DNA of 64,000 nt from Staphylococcus hsinchuensis (GCF_038789205.1 NZ_CP128355.1:620001-684000); one strand, 5' to 3'. Positions 34,104 through 44,850 are shown, counted from the stretch's first letter. The notes: generated from the letters alone by a model not told the origin. A program made the numbers and translations.

Positions 34104-35489
34104 ATGATGATGGATTTAGATACGATAACGAGCATTTCTACCCCGATGGGTGAGGGGGCGATTGGTATTGTTCGCTTATCAGGTAATGAGGCCGTTAATA
34201 TTGCAGACAAATTGTATAAAGGTAAAGAAAGTCTAGAAAACGTTGCAACCCATACGATTAATTATGGCCATATCATCGACCCAGAATCGAATGAAGTTGT
34301 CGAAGAAGTCATGGTGTCTGTATTAAGAGCACCCAAGACATTCACACGAGAAGATATCGTAGAAATAAACTGCCACGGTGGTATTTTAACTATTAATAGG
34401 GTATTAGAATTGACGATGACGCACGGTGCACGTATGGCTGAACCTGGTGAATATACGAAACGCGCATTCTTAAATGGTCGTATTGATTTATCACAAGCTG
34501 AAGCAGTCATGGATTTCATACGTTCTAAAACGGATCGTGCATCCAAAGTTGCTATGAACCAAATTGAAGGTCGTTTAAGTGACATGATTAAGCGACAGCG
34601 ACAATCCATTCTCGAAATTCTTGCACAAGTTGAAGTAAATATAGATTATCCAGAATATGATGATGTGGAAGATGCGACGAATGAATTTTTACTAAAACAG
34701 TCTAATCAAATTAAACAAGAAATAAATCAGTTACTAGAGACAGGAACACAAGGTAAAATAATGCGTGAAGGTTTATCAACGGTCATTGTAGGTAAACCAA
34801 ACGTCGGGAAGTCTTCCATGTTAAACAATCTTATCCAAGATAATAAAGCGATTGTAACTGAAGTTGCAGGGACAACAAGAGATACATTAGAAGAATATGT
34901 CAATGTACGAGGCGTACCGCTAAGACTAGTTGATACAGCAGGAATTCGTGACACTGAAGATATCGTAGAACGTATCGGTGTGGAACGTTCCCGTAAAGCA
35001 TTAAGTGAAGCGGATTTAATCTTATTTGTAATTAATTATAATGAAGGTTTAACTGAAGAAGATCGTAAATTATATGAAGTAATTAAAAACGAAGATGCCA
35101 TTGTTATTGTCAATAAGATGGATTTAGAACAAAATTTAGATATAGATGAAGTTAAGGAAATGATAGGCGATATGCCATTGATTCAAACTTCTATGTTAAA
35201 ACAAGAAGGTATTGATCAATTAGAAATACAAATTAGAGACTTATTCTTTAGTGGAGATGTCCAAAATCAAGATATGACTTACGTTTCTAATTCAAGACAC
35301 ATTTCATTACTTAAACAAGCTAGACATAGTATACAAGATGCAATTGACGCAGCCGAATCAGGTGTGCCAATGGATATGGTTCAAATTGATTTGACGAGAA
35401 CTTGGGAAATTTTAGGCGAAATTATCGGAGAATCAGCGAGCGAGGAATTAATCGATCAACTATTTAGTCAATTTTGCTTAGGTAAATAA
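34104..35489 (+). CDS. mnmE: tRNA modification GTPase MnmE
   Basis: This 461-residue enzyme works with MnmG to install the cmnm5 group on U34 of certain tRNAs. It has an N-terminal folate-binding domain, a helical domain, and an inserted G domain with G1 GKPNVGKS (230-237), G2 TRDT, G3 [10 protein letters not shown] and G4 NKMD. The C-terminal CLGK motif carries the catalytic Cys. Three ATG codons in a row follow AGGAGG; the first is taken. mnmG starts 15 bases downstream. Confidence 0.98.
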   Translation: MMMDLDTITSISTPMGEGAIGIVRLSGNEAVNIADKLYKGKESLENVATHTINYGHIIDPESNEVVEEVMVSVLRAPKTFTREDIVEINCHGGILTINRVLELTMTHGARMAEPGEYTKRAFLNGRIDLSQAEAVMDFIRSKTDRASKVAMNQIEGRLSDMIKRQRQSILEILAQVEVNIDYPEYDDVEDATNEFLLKQSNQIKQEINQLLETGTQGKIMREGLSTVIVGKPNVGKSSMLNNLIQDNKAIVTEVAGTTRDTLEEYVNVRGVPLRLVDTAGIRDTEDIVERIGVERSRKALSEADLILFVINYNEGLTEEDRKLYEVIKNEDAIVIVNKMDLEQNLDIDEVKEMIGDMPLIQTSMLKQEGIDQLEIQIRDLFFSGDVQNQDMTYVSNSRHISLLKQARHSIQDAIDAAESGVPMDMVQIDLTRTWEILGEIIGESASEELIDQLFSQFCLGK

Positions 35490-35504
35490 AAAGGAGGAAA
35501 AATT

Positions 35505-37382
35505 ATGGCTCAAAAATATGATGTAATAGTAATAGGAGCCGGTCACGCAGGGATTGAAGCTGGTCTTGCATCTGCAAGATGCGGCGCTAAAACGTTGATG
35601 TTAACAATTAACTTAGATAATATCGCATTTATGCCTTGTAACCCGTCAGTTGGTGGACCAGCAAAAGGTATTGTCGTACGTGAAATTGATGCTCTAGGTG
35701 GCCAAATGGCTAAAACAATCGACAAAACGCATATTCAAATGCGTATGTTAAATACGGGTAAAGGCCCAGCAGTTAGAGCATTACGCGCGCAAGCAGATAA
35801 AGTGTTATATCAACAAGAAATGAAAAAAGTTATTGAAGACGAAGATAACTTAGATATTATGCAAGGTATGGTAGACGACTTAATCATTGAAGATGATGTG
35901 ATTAAAGGTGTTCGTACAAACATTGGTACTGAGTATTGGTCAGAAACTGTTATTGTTACAACAGGTACATTTTTACGTGGAGAAATCATCCTCGGTAATA
36001 TGAAATACTCAAGTGGTCCAAACCACCAATTACCATCTATTTCATTAGCAGATAACTTAAGAAGTTTAGGATTTGATGTTGTACGTTTCAAGACTGGTAC
36101 GCCACCACGTGTTAATGCTAAGACAATAGACTACTCTAAGACGGAAATCCAACCTGGTGATGATGTTGGTCGAGCATTCAGTTTTGAAACAACTGAATAT
36201 ATTTTAGATCAATTACCATGCTGGTTAACTTATACAAATGGAGATACGCATCAAGTGATTGATGATAATTTACATTTATCAGCAATGTATTCAGGTATGA
36301 TAAAAGGTACTGGTCCAAGATATTGCCCATCAATTGAAGATAAATTTGTTCGTTTCAATGATAAACCACGTCATCAATTATTCCTTGAGCCTGAAGGACG
36401 TAATACGAATGAAGTTTACGTGCAAGGTTTATCTACAAGTTTACCTGAACATGTACAACGTCAAATGTTAGAAACGATTCCAGGTTTAGAAAAAGCGGAC
36501 ATGATGCGCGCAGGCTATGCAATCGAATATGATGCAATTGTTCCAACGCAATTATGGCCTACATTAGAAACTAAAAAGATCAAAAACTTATATACAGCTG
36601 GTCAAATTAACGGAACTTCCGGATATGAAGAAGCGGCTGGCCAAGGTATTATGGCTGGTATTAATGCAGCAGGACGCGTGCTAGGTAAAGATGAAGTTAT
36701 CTTAAGTCGTTCAGATGCGTATATCGGTGTGCTCATAGATGACCTAGTAACTAAAGGTACAAATGAACCTTACCGTTTATTAACATCTAGAGCAGAGTAT
36801 CGTTTATTATTAAGACATGACAATGCAGATTTACGTTTAACTGATTTAGGTCATGAAATTGGATTGATTTCTGAAGAACGTTATGAACGTTTTAATGAGA
36901 AGAGAAAAATGATAAAATCAGAACAAGAACGTTTACAAGGTATTCGCATTAAACCAAAAGATCGCGTACAAGAAATCATTGAAGCACAAGGTGGATCGCG
37001 TTTGAAAGACGGTATTTTAGCGTTAGAACTATTACGCCGTCCAGAAATGACATATGATGTGATATTAGATATTTTAGAAGAAGAACCACATTTACCTTCA
37101 GATGTTGCTGAACAAGTAGAAATCCAAACAAAATACGAAGGTTATATCAATAAATCATTACAACAAGTTGAAAAAGTAAAACGCATGGAAGAAAAGAAAA
37201 TTCCAGAAGACTTGGACTATGATCAAGTCGATAGCCTAGCAACAGAAGCACGTGAAAAACTAGCAGAAGTAAAACCGTTAAATATCGCACAAGCTTCACG
37301 TATTTCTGGGGTAAATCCGGCTGACATCTCAATCTTACTTGTATTTTTAGAACAAGGTAAAATTCAAAGGGTGAATAATTAA
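35505..37382 (+). CDS. mnmG: tRNA U34 carboxymethylaminomethyltransferase MnmG (GidA)
   Basis: This 625-residue FAD protein is the MnmE partner. The dinucleotide fold is [22 protein letters not shown] at the N-terminus. [12 protein letters not shown], the signature [12 protein letters not shown] with conserved Cys, and [16 protein letters not shown] are typical GidA sequences. The C-terminal helical domain contacts MnmE. ATG start behind AAAGGAGG. Confidence 0.98.
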   Translation: MAQKYDVIVIGAGHAGIEAGLASARCGAKTLMLTINLDNIAFMPCNPSVGGPAKGIVVREIDALGGQMAKTIDKTHIQMRMLNTGKGPAVRALRAQADKVLYQQEMKKVIEDEDNLDIMQGMVDDLIIEDDVIKGVRTNIGTEYWSETVIVTTGTFLRGEIILGNMKYSSGPNHQLPSISLADNLRSLGFDVVRFKTGTPPRVNAKTIDYSKTEIQPGDDVGRAFSFETTEYILDQLPCWLTYTNGDTHQVIDDNLHLSAMYSGMIKGTGPRYCPSIEDKFVRFNDKPRHQLFLEPEGRNTNEVYVQGLSTSLPEHVQRQMLETIPGLEKADMMRAGYAIEYDAIVPTQLWPTLETKKIKNLYTAGQINGTSGYEEAAGQGIMAGINAAGRVLGKDEVILSRSDAYIGVLIDDLVTKGTNEPYRLLTSRAEYRLLLRHDNADLRLTDLGHEIGLISEERYERFNEKRKMIKSEQERLQGIRIKPKDRVQEIIEAQGGSRLKDGILALELLRRPEMTYDVILDILEEEPHLPSDVAEQVEIQTKYEGYINKSLQQVEKVKRMEEKKIPEDLDYDQVDSLATEAREKLAEVKPLNIAQASRISGVNPADISILLVFLEQGKIQRVNN

Positions 37383-38105
37383 ATGTCTGTACAATGGTTA
37401 ACTAAGCAATTAAGCACGCACGGTATAGAATTAACTTCAGAACAACAACAACAATTTCAAACGTATTATCAAATGCTTGTCGAATGGAATGAAAAAATGA
37501 ACTTAACAAGTATTACTGAAGAACATGAAGTGTATTTGAAACATTTTTATGATTCGATTGCACCAAGTTTTTATACGGACATCGATTTAACGCAATCACT
37601 AACGATATGTGACGTGGGTGCTGGTGCTGGTTTTCCAAGTATTCCGTTAAAGATTATTTATCCAAATTTAAAGGTAACGATTGTCGATTCTTTAAATAAA
37701 CGGATACAGTTCTTGAATCAACTAGCGGACGCTTTAGATTTAAATGATGTACATTTTATACATGATCGTGCAGAAACATTTGGTAAAGGAGACTACCGGG
37801 AGTCTTATGATATAGTTACCGCACGAGCAGTGGCAAGACTTTCAGTATTGAGTGAATTATGTCTGCCATTAGTAAAGAAAGGCGGGCAATTTATCGCCTT
37901 AAAATCATCTAAAGGCGCTGAAGAATTAGAAGAAGCAGCTTTCGGTATAGGTGTATTCGGCGGTAAAGTAAACGATACAGTGTCTTATGAGTTACCAGAG
38001 GATGCTGGTGAAAGACAAATGATTAAGATTGATAAGCGTAGTCTCACGCCAAAAAAATATCCAAGAAAACCGGGCACACCAAATAAGTCTCCACTATTAA
38101 AATAG
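37383..38105 (+). CDS. rsmG: 16S rRNA (guanine527-N7)-methyltransferase RsmG (GidB)
   Basis: This 240-residue class I SAM-dependent methyltransferase modifies G527 of 16S rRNA; loss is known to give low-level streptomycin resistance. The SAM motif is [17 protein letters not shown], followed by [14 protein letters not shown] and [12 protein letters not shown]. It starts one base after the mnmG stop codon, so translation is coupled. Confidence 0.98.
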   Translation: MSVQWLTKQLSTHGIELTSEQQQQFQTYYQMLVEWNEKMNLTSITEEHEVYLKHFYDSIAPSFYTDIDLTQSLTICDVGAGAGFPSIPLKIIYPNLKVTIVDSLNKRIQFLNQLADALDLNDVHFIHDRAETFGKGDYRESYDIVTARAVARLSVLSELCLPLVKKGGQFIALKSSKGAEELEEAAFGIGVFGGKVNDTVSYELPEDAGERQMIKIDKRSLTPKKYPRKPGTPNKSPLLK

Positions 38106-38142
38106 TGAGGATATGGTGAAACGATTAATTTAGAGGGAGCGC

Positions 38143-38988
38143 GTGTTGAAAATGAAAAAACCTTTTTCTAAATTATTTGGTTTAAAAAATAAGGATGACA
38201 TTGCTGGCTATGTTGAAGAAGATTATAACAATGTAGAATCTATTCACATTGAACGCATTGTGCCAAACCGTTATCAACCTAGACAAGTATTTGAGCCAAA
38301 TAAGATTAAAGAACTTGCAGAATCAATAGAAGAACATGGTTTATTACAACCCATTGTCGTTCGTCCAATTGAAGAAGATATGTTTGAGATTATAGCGGGT
38401 GAACGTCGATTTAGAGCATTACAGCATTTAAACAAATCTTATGCTGATGTGATTATTAGATTCTTAGATGACGAAGAAACAGCGGTTGTAGCTTTAATTG
38501 AAAATATTCAACGCGAGAACTTATCAGTTGTTGAAGAAGCAGAAGCATATAAAAAATTACTAGATATCGGTGATACAACGCAAAGTGAACTTGCTAAAAG
38601 TCTAGGTAAAAGTCAAAGTTTCATCGCAAACAAATTGAGATTGTTGAAATTAGCACCTAAAGTTATCCAAAGGTTACGTGAAGCTAAAATCACTGAACGT
38701 CATGCACGCGCTTTACTCAGTTTAAAAAAAGAAGATCAAGAACAGATTGTAGAAATCATTATTAATCAAAATCTCAATGTTAAACAAACAGAAGCACGTG
38801 TAAAACAAAAAGTAGGCCCGGAAAAAGTCAAAGCTCAGAAATTTGAATTTGCTAAGGACTTAACTGCTGCACGTGAAGAAGTAGGTAAAAGCATTGAAGC
38901 CATTGAAAAAAGTGGTGTCAATGTTGAACAACGTGCAAAAGAGTATGATGACTATTATGAAATAAAGATAAAATTATACAAAAGATAA
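38143..38988 (+). CDS. noc: Nucleoid occlusion protein Noc (ParB family)
   Basis: This protein of about 280 residues has the ParB/Noc fold: CTPase motifs in NRYQPRQVF and GERRFRALQ, ENIQRENLS, then the DNA-binding helix-turn-helix around TQSELAKSLGKSQSFIANKLRLL. The N-terminal MKKPFSKLFGLKNK is amphipathic, as in Noc proteins, where it tethers the DNA complex to the membrane to block Z-ring assembly over the nucleoid. Position after rsmG supports Noc rather than ParB/Spo0J. TTG at 38143 or ATG at 38152 may start it; both follow AGAGGGAG. Confidence 0.95.
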   Translation: MLKMKKPFSKLFGLKNKDDIAGYVEEDYNNVESIHIERIVPNRYQPRQVFEPNKIKELAESIEEHGLLQPIVVRPIEEDMFEIIAGERRFRALQHLNKSYADVIIRFLDDEETAVVALIENIQRENLSVVEEAEAYKKLLDIGDTTQSELAKSLGKSQSFIANKLRLLKLAPKVIQRLREAKITERHARALLSLKKEDQEQIVEIIINQNLNVKQTEARVKQKVGPEKVKAQKFEFAKDLTAAREEVGKSIEAIEKSGVNVEQRAKEYDDYYEIKIKLYKR

Positions 38989-39030
38989 TACGTCGGACAG
39001 TCTTAAATTGTAAAAATAGTACTGTAATAT

Positions 39031-39072
39031 AAACTCGTCGATTCGGATTTATTCGAATTTGACGAGTTTTTT
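39031..39072 (+). terminator. noc operon terminator
   Basis: AAACTCGTC and GACGAGTTT form a stem extended inward by ATTCG/CGAAT, followed by TTTTT. Confidence 0.9.
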
Positions 39073-39139
39073 ATGTTTCAATCTAATACAAATTTAATAA
39101 TTTCAATATTGTGAAAACTTTAAAATTGTGATTAAATTA

Positions 39140-39153
39140 AGAAAACGCTTACA
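39140..39153 (+). promoter_or_regulatory. cre site upstream of the CstA-family gene
   Basis: AGAAAACGCTTACA matches the CcpA motif TGWAARCGYTWWCA in 13 of 14 positions and lies about 20 bases ahead of the start codon, where bound CcpA would block transcription when glucose is present. Confidence 0.7.
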
Positions 39154-39174
39154 TTTTAAAGGGGAGATTTAAAT

Positions 39175-40635
39175 ATGATTACTTTTATCGTATCTATTAT
39201 TTTACTCATCGTGGGGTATTTCACATATGGTAAGTATATTGATCGCATGTTCGGTACGAAAGATGACAGACCGACACCAGCATATGACCAACAAGATAAT
39301 GTCGATTATTTACCGATGAAAACATCATCTAATTCATTAATTCAATTATTGAATATTGCAGGGGTAGGACCGATATTTGGACCAATTATGGGGGCATTGT
39401 ATGGTCCAGTCGCTTTTATTTGGATTGTTGTAGGTTGTATCTTTGCAGGAGCAGTTCATGATTATTTGACTGGGATGATTTCAATTCGTAATAAAGGGGC
39501 ACATTTACCTGAATTAGCCGGGAAATTTTTAGGTAAATTGATGAAGCACTTCGTAAATATTTTCTCTATCTTATTATTGTTATTGACAGGTACAGTATTC
39601 GTAACAAGCCCAGCATTGTTATTACATAACTTATTTGATGGCAAAGTGGCATTAGGGATTATTATCTTTGTGATTTTCGTATATTATATTTTATCTACGA
39701 TTTTACCAATCGATAAAATCATTGGGCGTATTTATCCAATATTTGGAGCTTTATTATTAATTAGTGCGGTAGGTGTAGGGTTCCGTCTAATTCAAACTGG
39801 AGCACCAATTCCCGAGCTTAGCTTTAAAAATATGCATCCAGATGGCGCACCTATATTCCCATTATTATTCTTTACTATTACATGTGGTGCTTTATCTGGT
39901 TTCCATGCTACACAAACACCGATCATTTCTCGTACTACTAAAAAAGAGAAGAACGCACGTTTTATCTTCTACGGTATGATGATTGCTGAAGGTATCATTG
40001 CGATGATTTGGGCAGCAGCTGGTATGAGTTTATTCCATGGGTATGATGGTTTAAATGAGGTTCTTGCTAAAGGTGAAGCGGCGTTAGTTGTAAGCAAGGC
40101 TTCTACGTTATTACTTGGTTCAGTATTTGGTACGATTGCCGTGCTAGGTGTAATCGTTTTACCGATCACAAGTGGGGATACTTCTTTCCGTAGTGCAAGA
40201 ATGATTATTGCAGATTATTTAAATTATAGTCAAAAAAGCATGTTAAATAGAGTTGTCGTTGCAACACCGTTGTTTATTATTAGCTTTGTATTAACTCAAG
40301 TAGATTTCACGATATTATGGCGTTATTTCTCATGGGCAAATCAAACGACAGCCGTTGTGGCCTTATGGGTCGGGGCGATGTACCTCTTAATCGCTAAGAA
40401 GAATTTCTGGGTGGCAGCCATTCCAGCCGTATTTATGACTTGGAATATCTTTACTTACATTTTGAGTCAAAAAATAGGTTTCGGTTTAGATCTCAATCTC
40501 AGTTATATACTTGGCTTTATATTAACTTTAATGTGGATCGGCTATTTTGCTTACCAGTATAAAAAACGTACATCAGGCGTACAATTCGAACTCGATTATG
40601 TGATAAAACAACCTGGCAAATTTAGAGCGACATAG
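39175..40635 (+). CDS. CstA-family carbon starvation transporter
   Basis: This 486-residue polytopic membrane protein has the CstA domain from its start (YFTYGKYIDRMFG, then IAGVGPIFGPIMGALYGPVAFIWIVVGCIFAGAVHDYLTGM) and the downstream segments GFHATQTPIISRT and ITSGDTSFRSARMIIADYL. About 13-14 membrane helices can be drawn. Relatives import peptides or pyruvate under carbon limitation. It is shorter than the roughly 600-700 residue classic CstA. The cre site at its promoter agrees with a starvation role. Confidence 0.9.
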   Translation: MITFIVSIILLIVGYFTYGKYIDRMFGTKDDRPTPAYDQQDNVDYLPMKTSSNSLIQLLNIAGVGPIFGPIMGALYGPVAFIWIVVGCIFAGAVHDYLTGMISIRNKGAHLPELAGKFLGKLMKHFVNIFSILLLLLTGTVFVTSPALLLHNLFDGKVALGIIIFVIFVYYILSTILPIDKIIGRIYPIFGALLLISAVGVGFRLIQTGAPIPELSFKNMHPDGAPIFPLLFFTITCGALSGFHATQTPIISRTTKKEKNARFIFYGMMIAEGIIAMIWAAAGMSLFHGYDGLNEVLAKGEAALVVSKASTLLLGSVFGTIAVLGVIVLPITSGDTSFRSARMIIADYLNYSQKSMLNRVVVATPLFIISFVLTQVDFTILWRYFSWANQTTAVVALWVGAMYLLIAKKNFWVAAIPAVFMTWNIFTYILSQKIGFGLDLNLSYILGFILTLMWIGYFAYQYKKRTSGVQFELDYVIKQPGKFRAT

Positions 40636-40805
40636 AGTATTAGAAGCAAAGTGATTTAAATCCTCCCTTGAATGAAGGATGTCTTAAAACCTTGTTATAG
40701 TCATATGTAAAAGCATTTTGACAATGTAAATCGTGCAAATGTAAACAAAGTTTGATAGCCTAAGTATGATTTTCAAATTAAATTCAAATTAAAGGGGCAT
40801 AGAAT

Positions 40806-41369
40806 ATGAACTTAGGCACACAAATTAAAAAGTATCGAGAGAAAAACAATTTATCACAAGAGGATTTAGCCGAAAAAATGTATATTTCTCGCCAAACTGT
40901 GTCTAATTGGGAAAATGATAGAAGTTATCCCGATGTGCATAATTTACTTTTACTAAGTTCTATATTTGATGTTTCTTTAGATAACTTGGTTAAAGGAGAT
41001 TTGGAAATCATGGAAAAGAAATTAAATCAATCTCATCTTAAATTTTGGACGTATTTGATGTTAATAACGTTTTTATTGGGAGCAGTACTGCTAGGACCAG
41101 CTATTATGTCTTCTGGAAATTTAGGAATGTTATTTATAGTAGCTTTATTCATTGTGGGAATGTGTGCTTCATTCAAAGTGGAAAAAATTAAAAAAGATCA
41201 TAATATTGAAACTTATGATAAAATTGTAGCTTATATGAATGGAGAAAATCCGAATAATGTTCAATCAACTGAACGAAGAAATAAATTAACATTTACACTT
41301 AGCTTTATAGGATTCGTAGGCACTATCATAATCATTGCTTTAATAAGTATTTACTTATCAAATATATAA
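40806..41369 (+). CDS. XRE-family regulator with membrane-spanning C-terminus
   Basis: This 187-residue protein starts with a Cro/CI helix-turn-helix (residues about 4-58: IKKYREKNNLSQEDLAEKMYISRQTVSNWENDRSYP). It then has two adjacent hydrophobic helices (about 81-125) and a third at the end (about 160-184). Such membrane-anchored XRE regulators are common in Firmicutes beside transport or stress genes, but the target here is not evident. ATG behind AAAGGGG. Confidence 0.85.
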   Translation: MNLGTQIKKYREKNNLSQEDLAEKMYISRQTVSNWENDRSYPDVHNLLLLSSIFDVSLDNLVKGDLEIMEKKLNQSHLKFWTYLMLITFLLGAVLLGPAIMSSGNLGMLFIVALFIVGMCASFKVEKIKKDHNIETYDKIVAYMNGENPNNVQSTERRNKLTFTLSFIGFVGTIIIIALISIYLSNI

Positions 41370-41373
41370 AAAG

Positions 41374-41405
41374 AAAGAACGCGGCTATTGGTCGCGTTCT
41401 TTTTA
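41374..41405. terminator. Bidirectional terminator
   Basis: AAAGAACGCG and CGCGTTCTTT pair around a 9-base loop with flanking A and T runs, between two converging genes. Confidence 0.9.
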
Positions 41406-41409
41406 TGCG

Positions 41410-41910
41410 TTAGAATTCACTTTTTAAAATACTGAAGATGAGTGTGTCTCTATATCCTTCATCAAGTTGTATATTTTGTCTTAAAACCGCTTCGTGTTTC
41501 ATGTTAGCTTTCTGTAGCACAATACCTCCAGCTACATTTCTTGCATCAATAGCGCTCCAAATTCGATTTAATTTTAATACTTTGAAGCCATATTTAATGA
41601 TTGTTTGTGACATACTCGTAGCGATACCGTGATCCCAATATTCAGGATGTACAATAAAGCTTAATTCAGCACTGTTATTTGCTTTGTCATGTATAAGTTC
41701 GATTGAACCAATTACTTTATCAGTATCTGCATCTACAATTACATTGTAAATCCATTCAGAAGATTTCTCTAAAATGGTATCAATCAATTGTTCTGTTTCT
41801 TCGTAACTTTGTATGTCCCAAGTTAGATATTGTGTCACTTTTGGTGAAGAATATAGTTCATGAATATCTTCAATATCTGATTTCATTAAATCTCTAGTAT
41901 AAAAATCCAT
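41410..41910 (-). CDS. GNAT acetyltransferase (RimJ/RimL type)
   Basis: This protein of about 166 residues has the GNAT fold: IGSIELIHDKANNSAELSFIVHPEYWDHGIATSM (acetyl-CoA loop) and LNRIWSAIDARNVAGGIVLQKANMKHEAVLRQ, typical of N-terminal amino group acetyltransferases of the RimJ class. ATG 41908-41910 (MDFYTRDLM) lies 8 bases after GGAG; an upstream GTG at 41919 is too close. Substrate unknown. Confidence 0.85.
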   Translation of the reverse strand: MDFYTRDLMKSDIEDIHELYSSPKVTQYLTWDIQSYEETEQLIDTILEKSSEWIYNVIVDADTDKVIGSIELIHDKANNSAELSFIVHPEYWDHGIATSMSQTIIKYGFKVLKLNRIWSAIDARNVAGGIVLQKANMKHEAVLRQNIQLDEGYRDTLIFSILKSEF

Positions 41911-42035
41911 CCGCTTCACTCCTTTTATATATACTGCGGGTTATTCCATTAATAATAATTGTCTAATTTTATCCAATCATAACACTCGGAATTCCAAAAA
42001 CAAAATAATGATATTTTAGAGGTTAAATATCAACA

Positions 42036-42311
42036 ATTAAAGCCTATATTGAATTACATCAATTAATTAGACATCAAGGCTTTCAAGTTACAACAACGGG
42101 CCCTGCAAAATTATTTAAAAACTTTAAAGGCACTTCATTTGTGTTATTTAAATTATTCTTAAACTCATTAATGGCTGATCAAGCAAAATCTTCATATAAA
42201 GAACTTAAAGCTTTATATAACGACTTTAAAGAATTAAATGAAGGCAGTGCAATGACAACAAATAATTTAGATGAACTGTTTAAAGCGAATCAGGAATTAG
42301 AAGAAAAATAA
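42036..42311 (+). pseudogene. Orphan 91-codon frame without a standard start codon
   Basis: An open frame with good coding character reads IKAYIELHQLIRHQGFQ, then TTTGPAKLFKNFKG, a hydrophobic stretch SFVLFKLFLNSLM and an acidic tail ending LFKANQELEEK. It is followed by a proper terminator. Upstream the frame is closed by TAA at 42024-42026 and offers only ATA/ATT codons; ATT at 42036 lies 13 bases after AGAGG. The first in-frame ATG is at codon 46. It may be a 5'-truncated gene remnant or a small gene using ATT. I do not recognise the family. Confidence 0.45.
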
Positions 42312-42331
42312 AATAAGGTATAAACATAAAG

Positions 42332-42371
42332 CAAGCAACAAGGCACTCGACGTATGGTGCTTTGTTGCTTG
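42332..42371. terminator. Bidirectional terminator
   Basis: CAAGCAACAAGGCAC and GTGCTTTGTTGCTTG form a 15-bp stem around CTCGACGTAT, with T and A runs outside. Confidence 0.92.
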
Positions 42372-42379
42372 TTTTGGTT

Positions 42380-43210
42380 CTAAATATTTAATATTTTGGT
42401 TAATTTTTCCACAGTATCTTGATTGTATGAAGCAATCCCTATATTTCGTGCATAGTTGCTTAATGTTTTATAGAACAGATTCATATGAGTAGTTCGCATT
42501 TTTAAAGATTCAGGGAAAACCGTTATGTTTTTTGAATTTTTAACGCTCGCAATTAAAGATTCAAAATCATTTTTAAAGTTAATATTTTTATGTTGATGAG
42601 GGAGTTGGTTTTGAATAAATGTAGCTGTATCACACGGTGGGTTTAATAATAGTAAATTTTCTGATTGTAATGCTTCAATAGTAATTGACGGTGAACCGGT
42701 GAGTTGTTTTTTATCTGAATACATCACTACATACTTTTCTTGATATAAGGATTTATGAAACAGTGGTTCTTCAGTTAAGAATGATATATCACCAATGAAA
42801 GCATCAATGAATCCATCATGGAGTTTTTCCTTTAAACTTTGAGTATTGCTTTCTACTAATACCGTTAAATGCTTAGTTATCTCATTATTTTCGAGTAATT
42901 GTTGATAACGTATAGCGAAACTGGGTAAAACGCCTAAACGTAAAACAGATGAACCTTGGGAAGCGGTATAATTTTTTAATTCAGTGAGCTCAAGTTGTAT
43001 TTTAGTTAATTTCTCAAGTACTACTTCACCTTTACTAGTAAGAAATACGCCTTTACGCGTACGTTCAAACAATTTGCAATTAAAATAGTTTTCAATATGA
43101 TTGATGCGTTTACTTAAAGCAGGTGTACTGATATTCAATTGTTCTGAAGCAAAATTTAAACTCTGAAATTTGGCTACCGCTATAAAACTTTCAATATATT
43201 CTAGATTCAT
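42380..43210 (-). CDS. LysR-family transcriptional regulator
   Basis: This 276-residue LysR protein has an N-terminal winged helix-turn-helix (about 1-60: MNLEYIESFIAVAKFQSLNFASEQLNISTPALSKRI) and a periplasmic-binding-protein-like effector domain starting at about residue 90 (SVLRLGVLPSFAIRYQQLL). It diverges from an MFS efflux gene with a short shared promoter region and probably controls it. Start ATG behind AGAGGG. Confidence 0.92.
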   Translation of the reverse strand: MNLEYIESFIAVAKFQSLNFASEQLNISTPALSKRINHIENYFNCKLFERTRKGVFLTSKGEVVLEKLTKIQLELTELKNYTASQGSSVLRLGVLPSFAIRYQQLLENNEITKHLTVLVESNTQSLKEKLHDGFIDAFIGDISFLTEEPLFHKSLYQEKYVVMYSDKKQLTGSPSITIEALQSENLLLLNPPCDTATFIQNQLPHQHKNINFKNDFESLIASVKNSKNITVFPESLKMRTTHMNLFYKTLSNYARNIGIASYNQDTVEKLTKILNI

Positions 43211-43223
43211 TGAAATCCCTCTT

Positions 43224-43238
43224 TTAACTTTTGGTTAA
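43224..43238. promoter_or_regulatory. Candidate LysR operator
   Basis: TTAACTTTTGGTTAA is a perfect 5-bp inverted repeat with a 5-base centre and contains the T-N11-A signature of LysR-type operators. It lies 14 bases upstream of the regulator gene, in the divergent promoter region. Confidence 0.5.
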
Positions 43239-43347
43239 TACATCTCTTAATATATTTATTATTCCGTATGCTACTTTATCATACTACGCTAATTTCAAGG
43301 TTGTTAATAAGAAAGCCTTAAATATTTATGTAGTAAGGATGAATCGT

Positions 43348-44478
43348 ATGAAGAAAGTATGGTTTTTAGCATTAGGAATGTTTGCTCTAGGTATGGATGC
43401 CTATATTGTCGCTGGATTGTTGCCTGATATGAGTAAGAGTTTTAACAAAAGCAGTGCTCAAATTGGACAGGGTGTATCTATTTTTACTTTTTCCTTTGCT
43501 TTATCTGCACCCATTTTTTCAACATTATTAGCAAAGTTTAAAGTAAAAGATATCTTAATATTAGCAATGATTATATTTGGTCTAGCAAATCTAATGACAA
43601 TGTTTTCGCCAAATTATACCATGTATATTATTTCGAGAGGATTGGCAGGTGTGGGCGCAGGTCTCTTTTCACCTATGGCAGTCAGTTCAGGTGCTTATTT
43701 AGTTGATCAAAAACATAAAGGTAAAGCACTAGCATTTATTGTTGGTGGTATGAGTGTGGGTACCGTAATAGGTGTTCCTTTAGGGTTACAAGTAACATCA
43801 TTTTTTAATTGGAGATTTGCAATAGGTGTTATTGTATTTATCAGTATAGTTTCCCTCATATTAATATATTTATTATTACCGAATTTTAAATTACCAGCTC
43901 CACCCAACTTGAAAGATAGATTTTCATTATTTTTTAAACCTCAAGTATTACGTGTGGTTTCTGTAACTTTATGTGCTGCAGTTGCGAGTTTAGGTTTGTA
44001 TACTTATCTTTCCAATATTATTAACTATTATTTATCGAGTGAACATATATCCATATTCTTAACTGTTTGGGGGCTTGGTGGTCTTATAGGCAGTATGGGT
44101 ATCGGTGTTGTTATTGATAAATATAAAAATACAAGACTTTTGATGTTGATGATATTAGTCGTACTTGCGTTAAGTATTGGGTTAATTCCTTTGCTAATTA
44201 ATTTACCTGTAATTTGTTTCATTCCGTTTTTAATATGGGGAGCAATGGGATGGGCTACTCAAGCACCGCAACAGCATATTCTTATCCAAAATAATCCTGA
44301 CCATAGAGGATCGGTGGTAGCTTTAAATAGTTCGATTAACTATCTAGGAAGTTCTATCGGTGCAAGTGTGGGAGGATTATTAGCGACTACAAATGTTCTA
44401 TTTTTAATTTATATGATGGTAGTTGTTCTTATTATTGGTGTGACAATACAAGCAATAACTTTGCGTATGAAAGCGTAA
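43348..44478 (+). CDS. MFS efflux transporter (DHA1, YdhP/AraJ-like)
   Basis: This 376-residue protein has 12 predicted membrane helices and the MFS motifs SRGLAGVGAGLFSPMAVSSGAYL and GVPLGLQVTSFFNWRFAIGV (motif C-like). Relatives export sugars, arabinose-like compounds or drugs such as chloramphenicol; the substrate cannot be set here. I choose ATG 43348 (MKKVWFLALGMF) behind AAGG; ATG 43339 is an alternative. The open frame upstream to 43231 covers the promoter and is not coding. Confidence 0.88.
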   Translation: MKKVWFLALGMFALGMDAYIVAGLLPDMSKSFNKSSAQIGQGVSIFTFSFALSAPIFSTLLAKFKVKDILILAMIIFGLANLMTMFSPNYTMYIISRGLAGVGAGLFSPMAVSSGAYLVDQKHKGKALAFIVGGMSVGTVIGVPLGLQVTSFFNWRFAIGVIVFISIVSLILIYLLLPNFKLPAPPNLKDRFSLFFKPQVLRVVSVTLCAAVASLGLYTYLSNIINYYLSSEHISIFLTVWGLGGLIGSMGIGVVIDKYKNTRLLMLMILVVLALSIGLIPLLINLPVICFIPFLIWGAMGWATQAPQQHILIQNNPDHRGSVVALNSSINYLGSSIGASVGGLLATTNVLFLIYMMVVVLIIGVTIQAITLRMKA

Positions 44479-44823
44479 ATATAGGTTTTACAGGACATTT
44501 TACCTACAAATCAATGCGTTATTATCATAAAAATCAGGTAAAGAAGGTAATTTCTATTGCTAACATATTGCAATGTAACTAAATGATTGCAAAATGGTGA
44601 CAGTACAAAAGGCCTTGAGAGCGTTAGTTTTCAGAATATTTTGTAGGTACTGAGACTGAGAATATATTTCAATTAGAGGTGTGCTTTAGCATACTACTGT
44701 AAACTTTGTCTTGATTTTAACACGTTGTGAGACGGTTTTATTAATTTGCTGTAACCTATGAAATTAAAATCTGCTGTATAGTATTCAACATCATCTAATT
44801 ATTTAATTAGAAATTTTTAAAAG

Positions 44824-44850
44824 TACAGTCTTTGCTTTTGCAAAACTGTA
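44824..44850 (+). promoter_or_regulatory. Hairpin directly upstream of the transglycosylase ribosome-binding site
   Basis: TACAGT and ACTGTA enclose TTTGC-TTTT-GCAAA, giving an almost continuous stem whose 3' edge is three bases from GGGAGG. It could be a 5'-stabilising mRNA hairpin or an operator. The rest of 44479-44823 is AT-rich without a visible gene. Confidence 0.5.
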
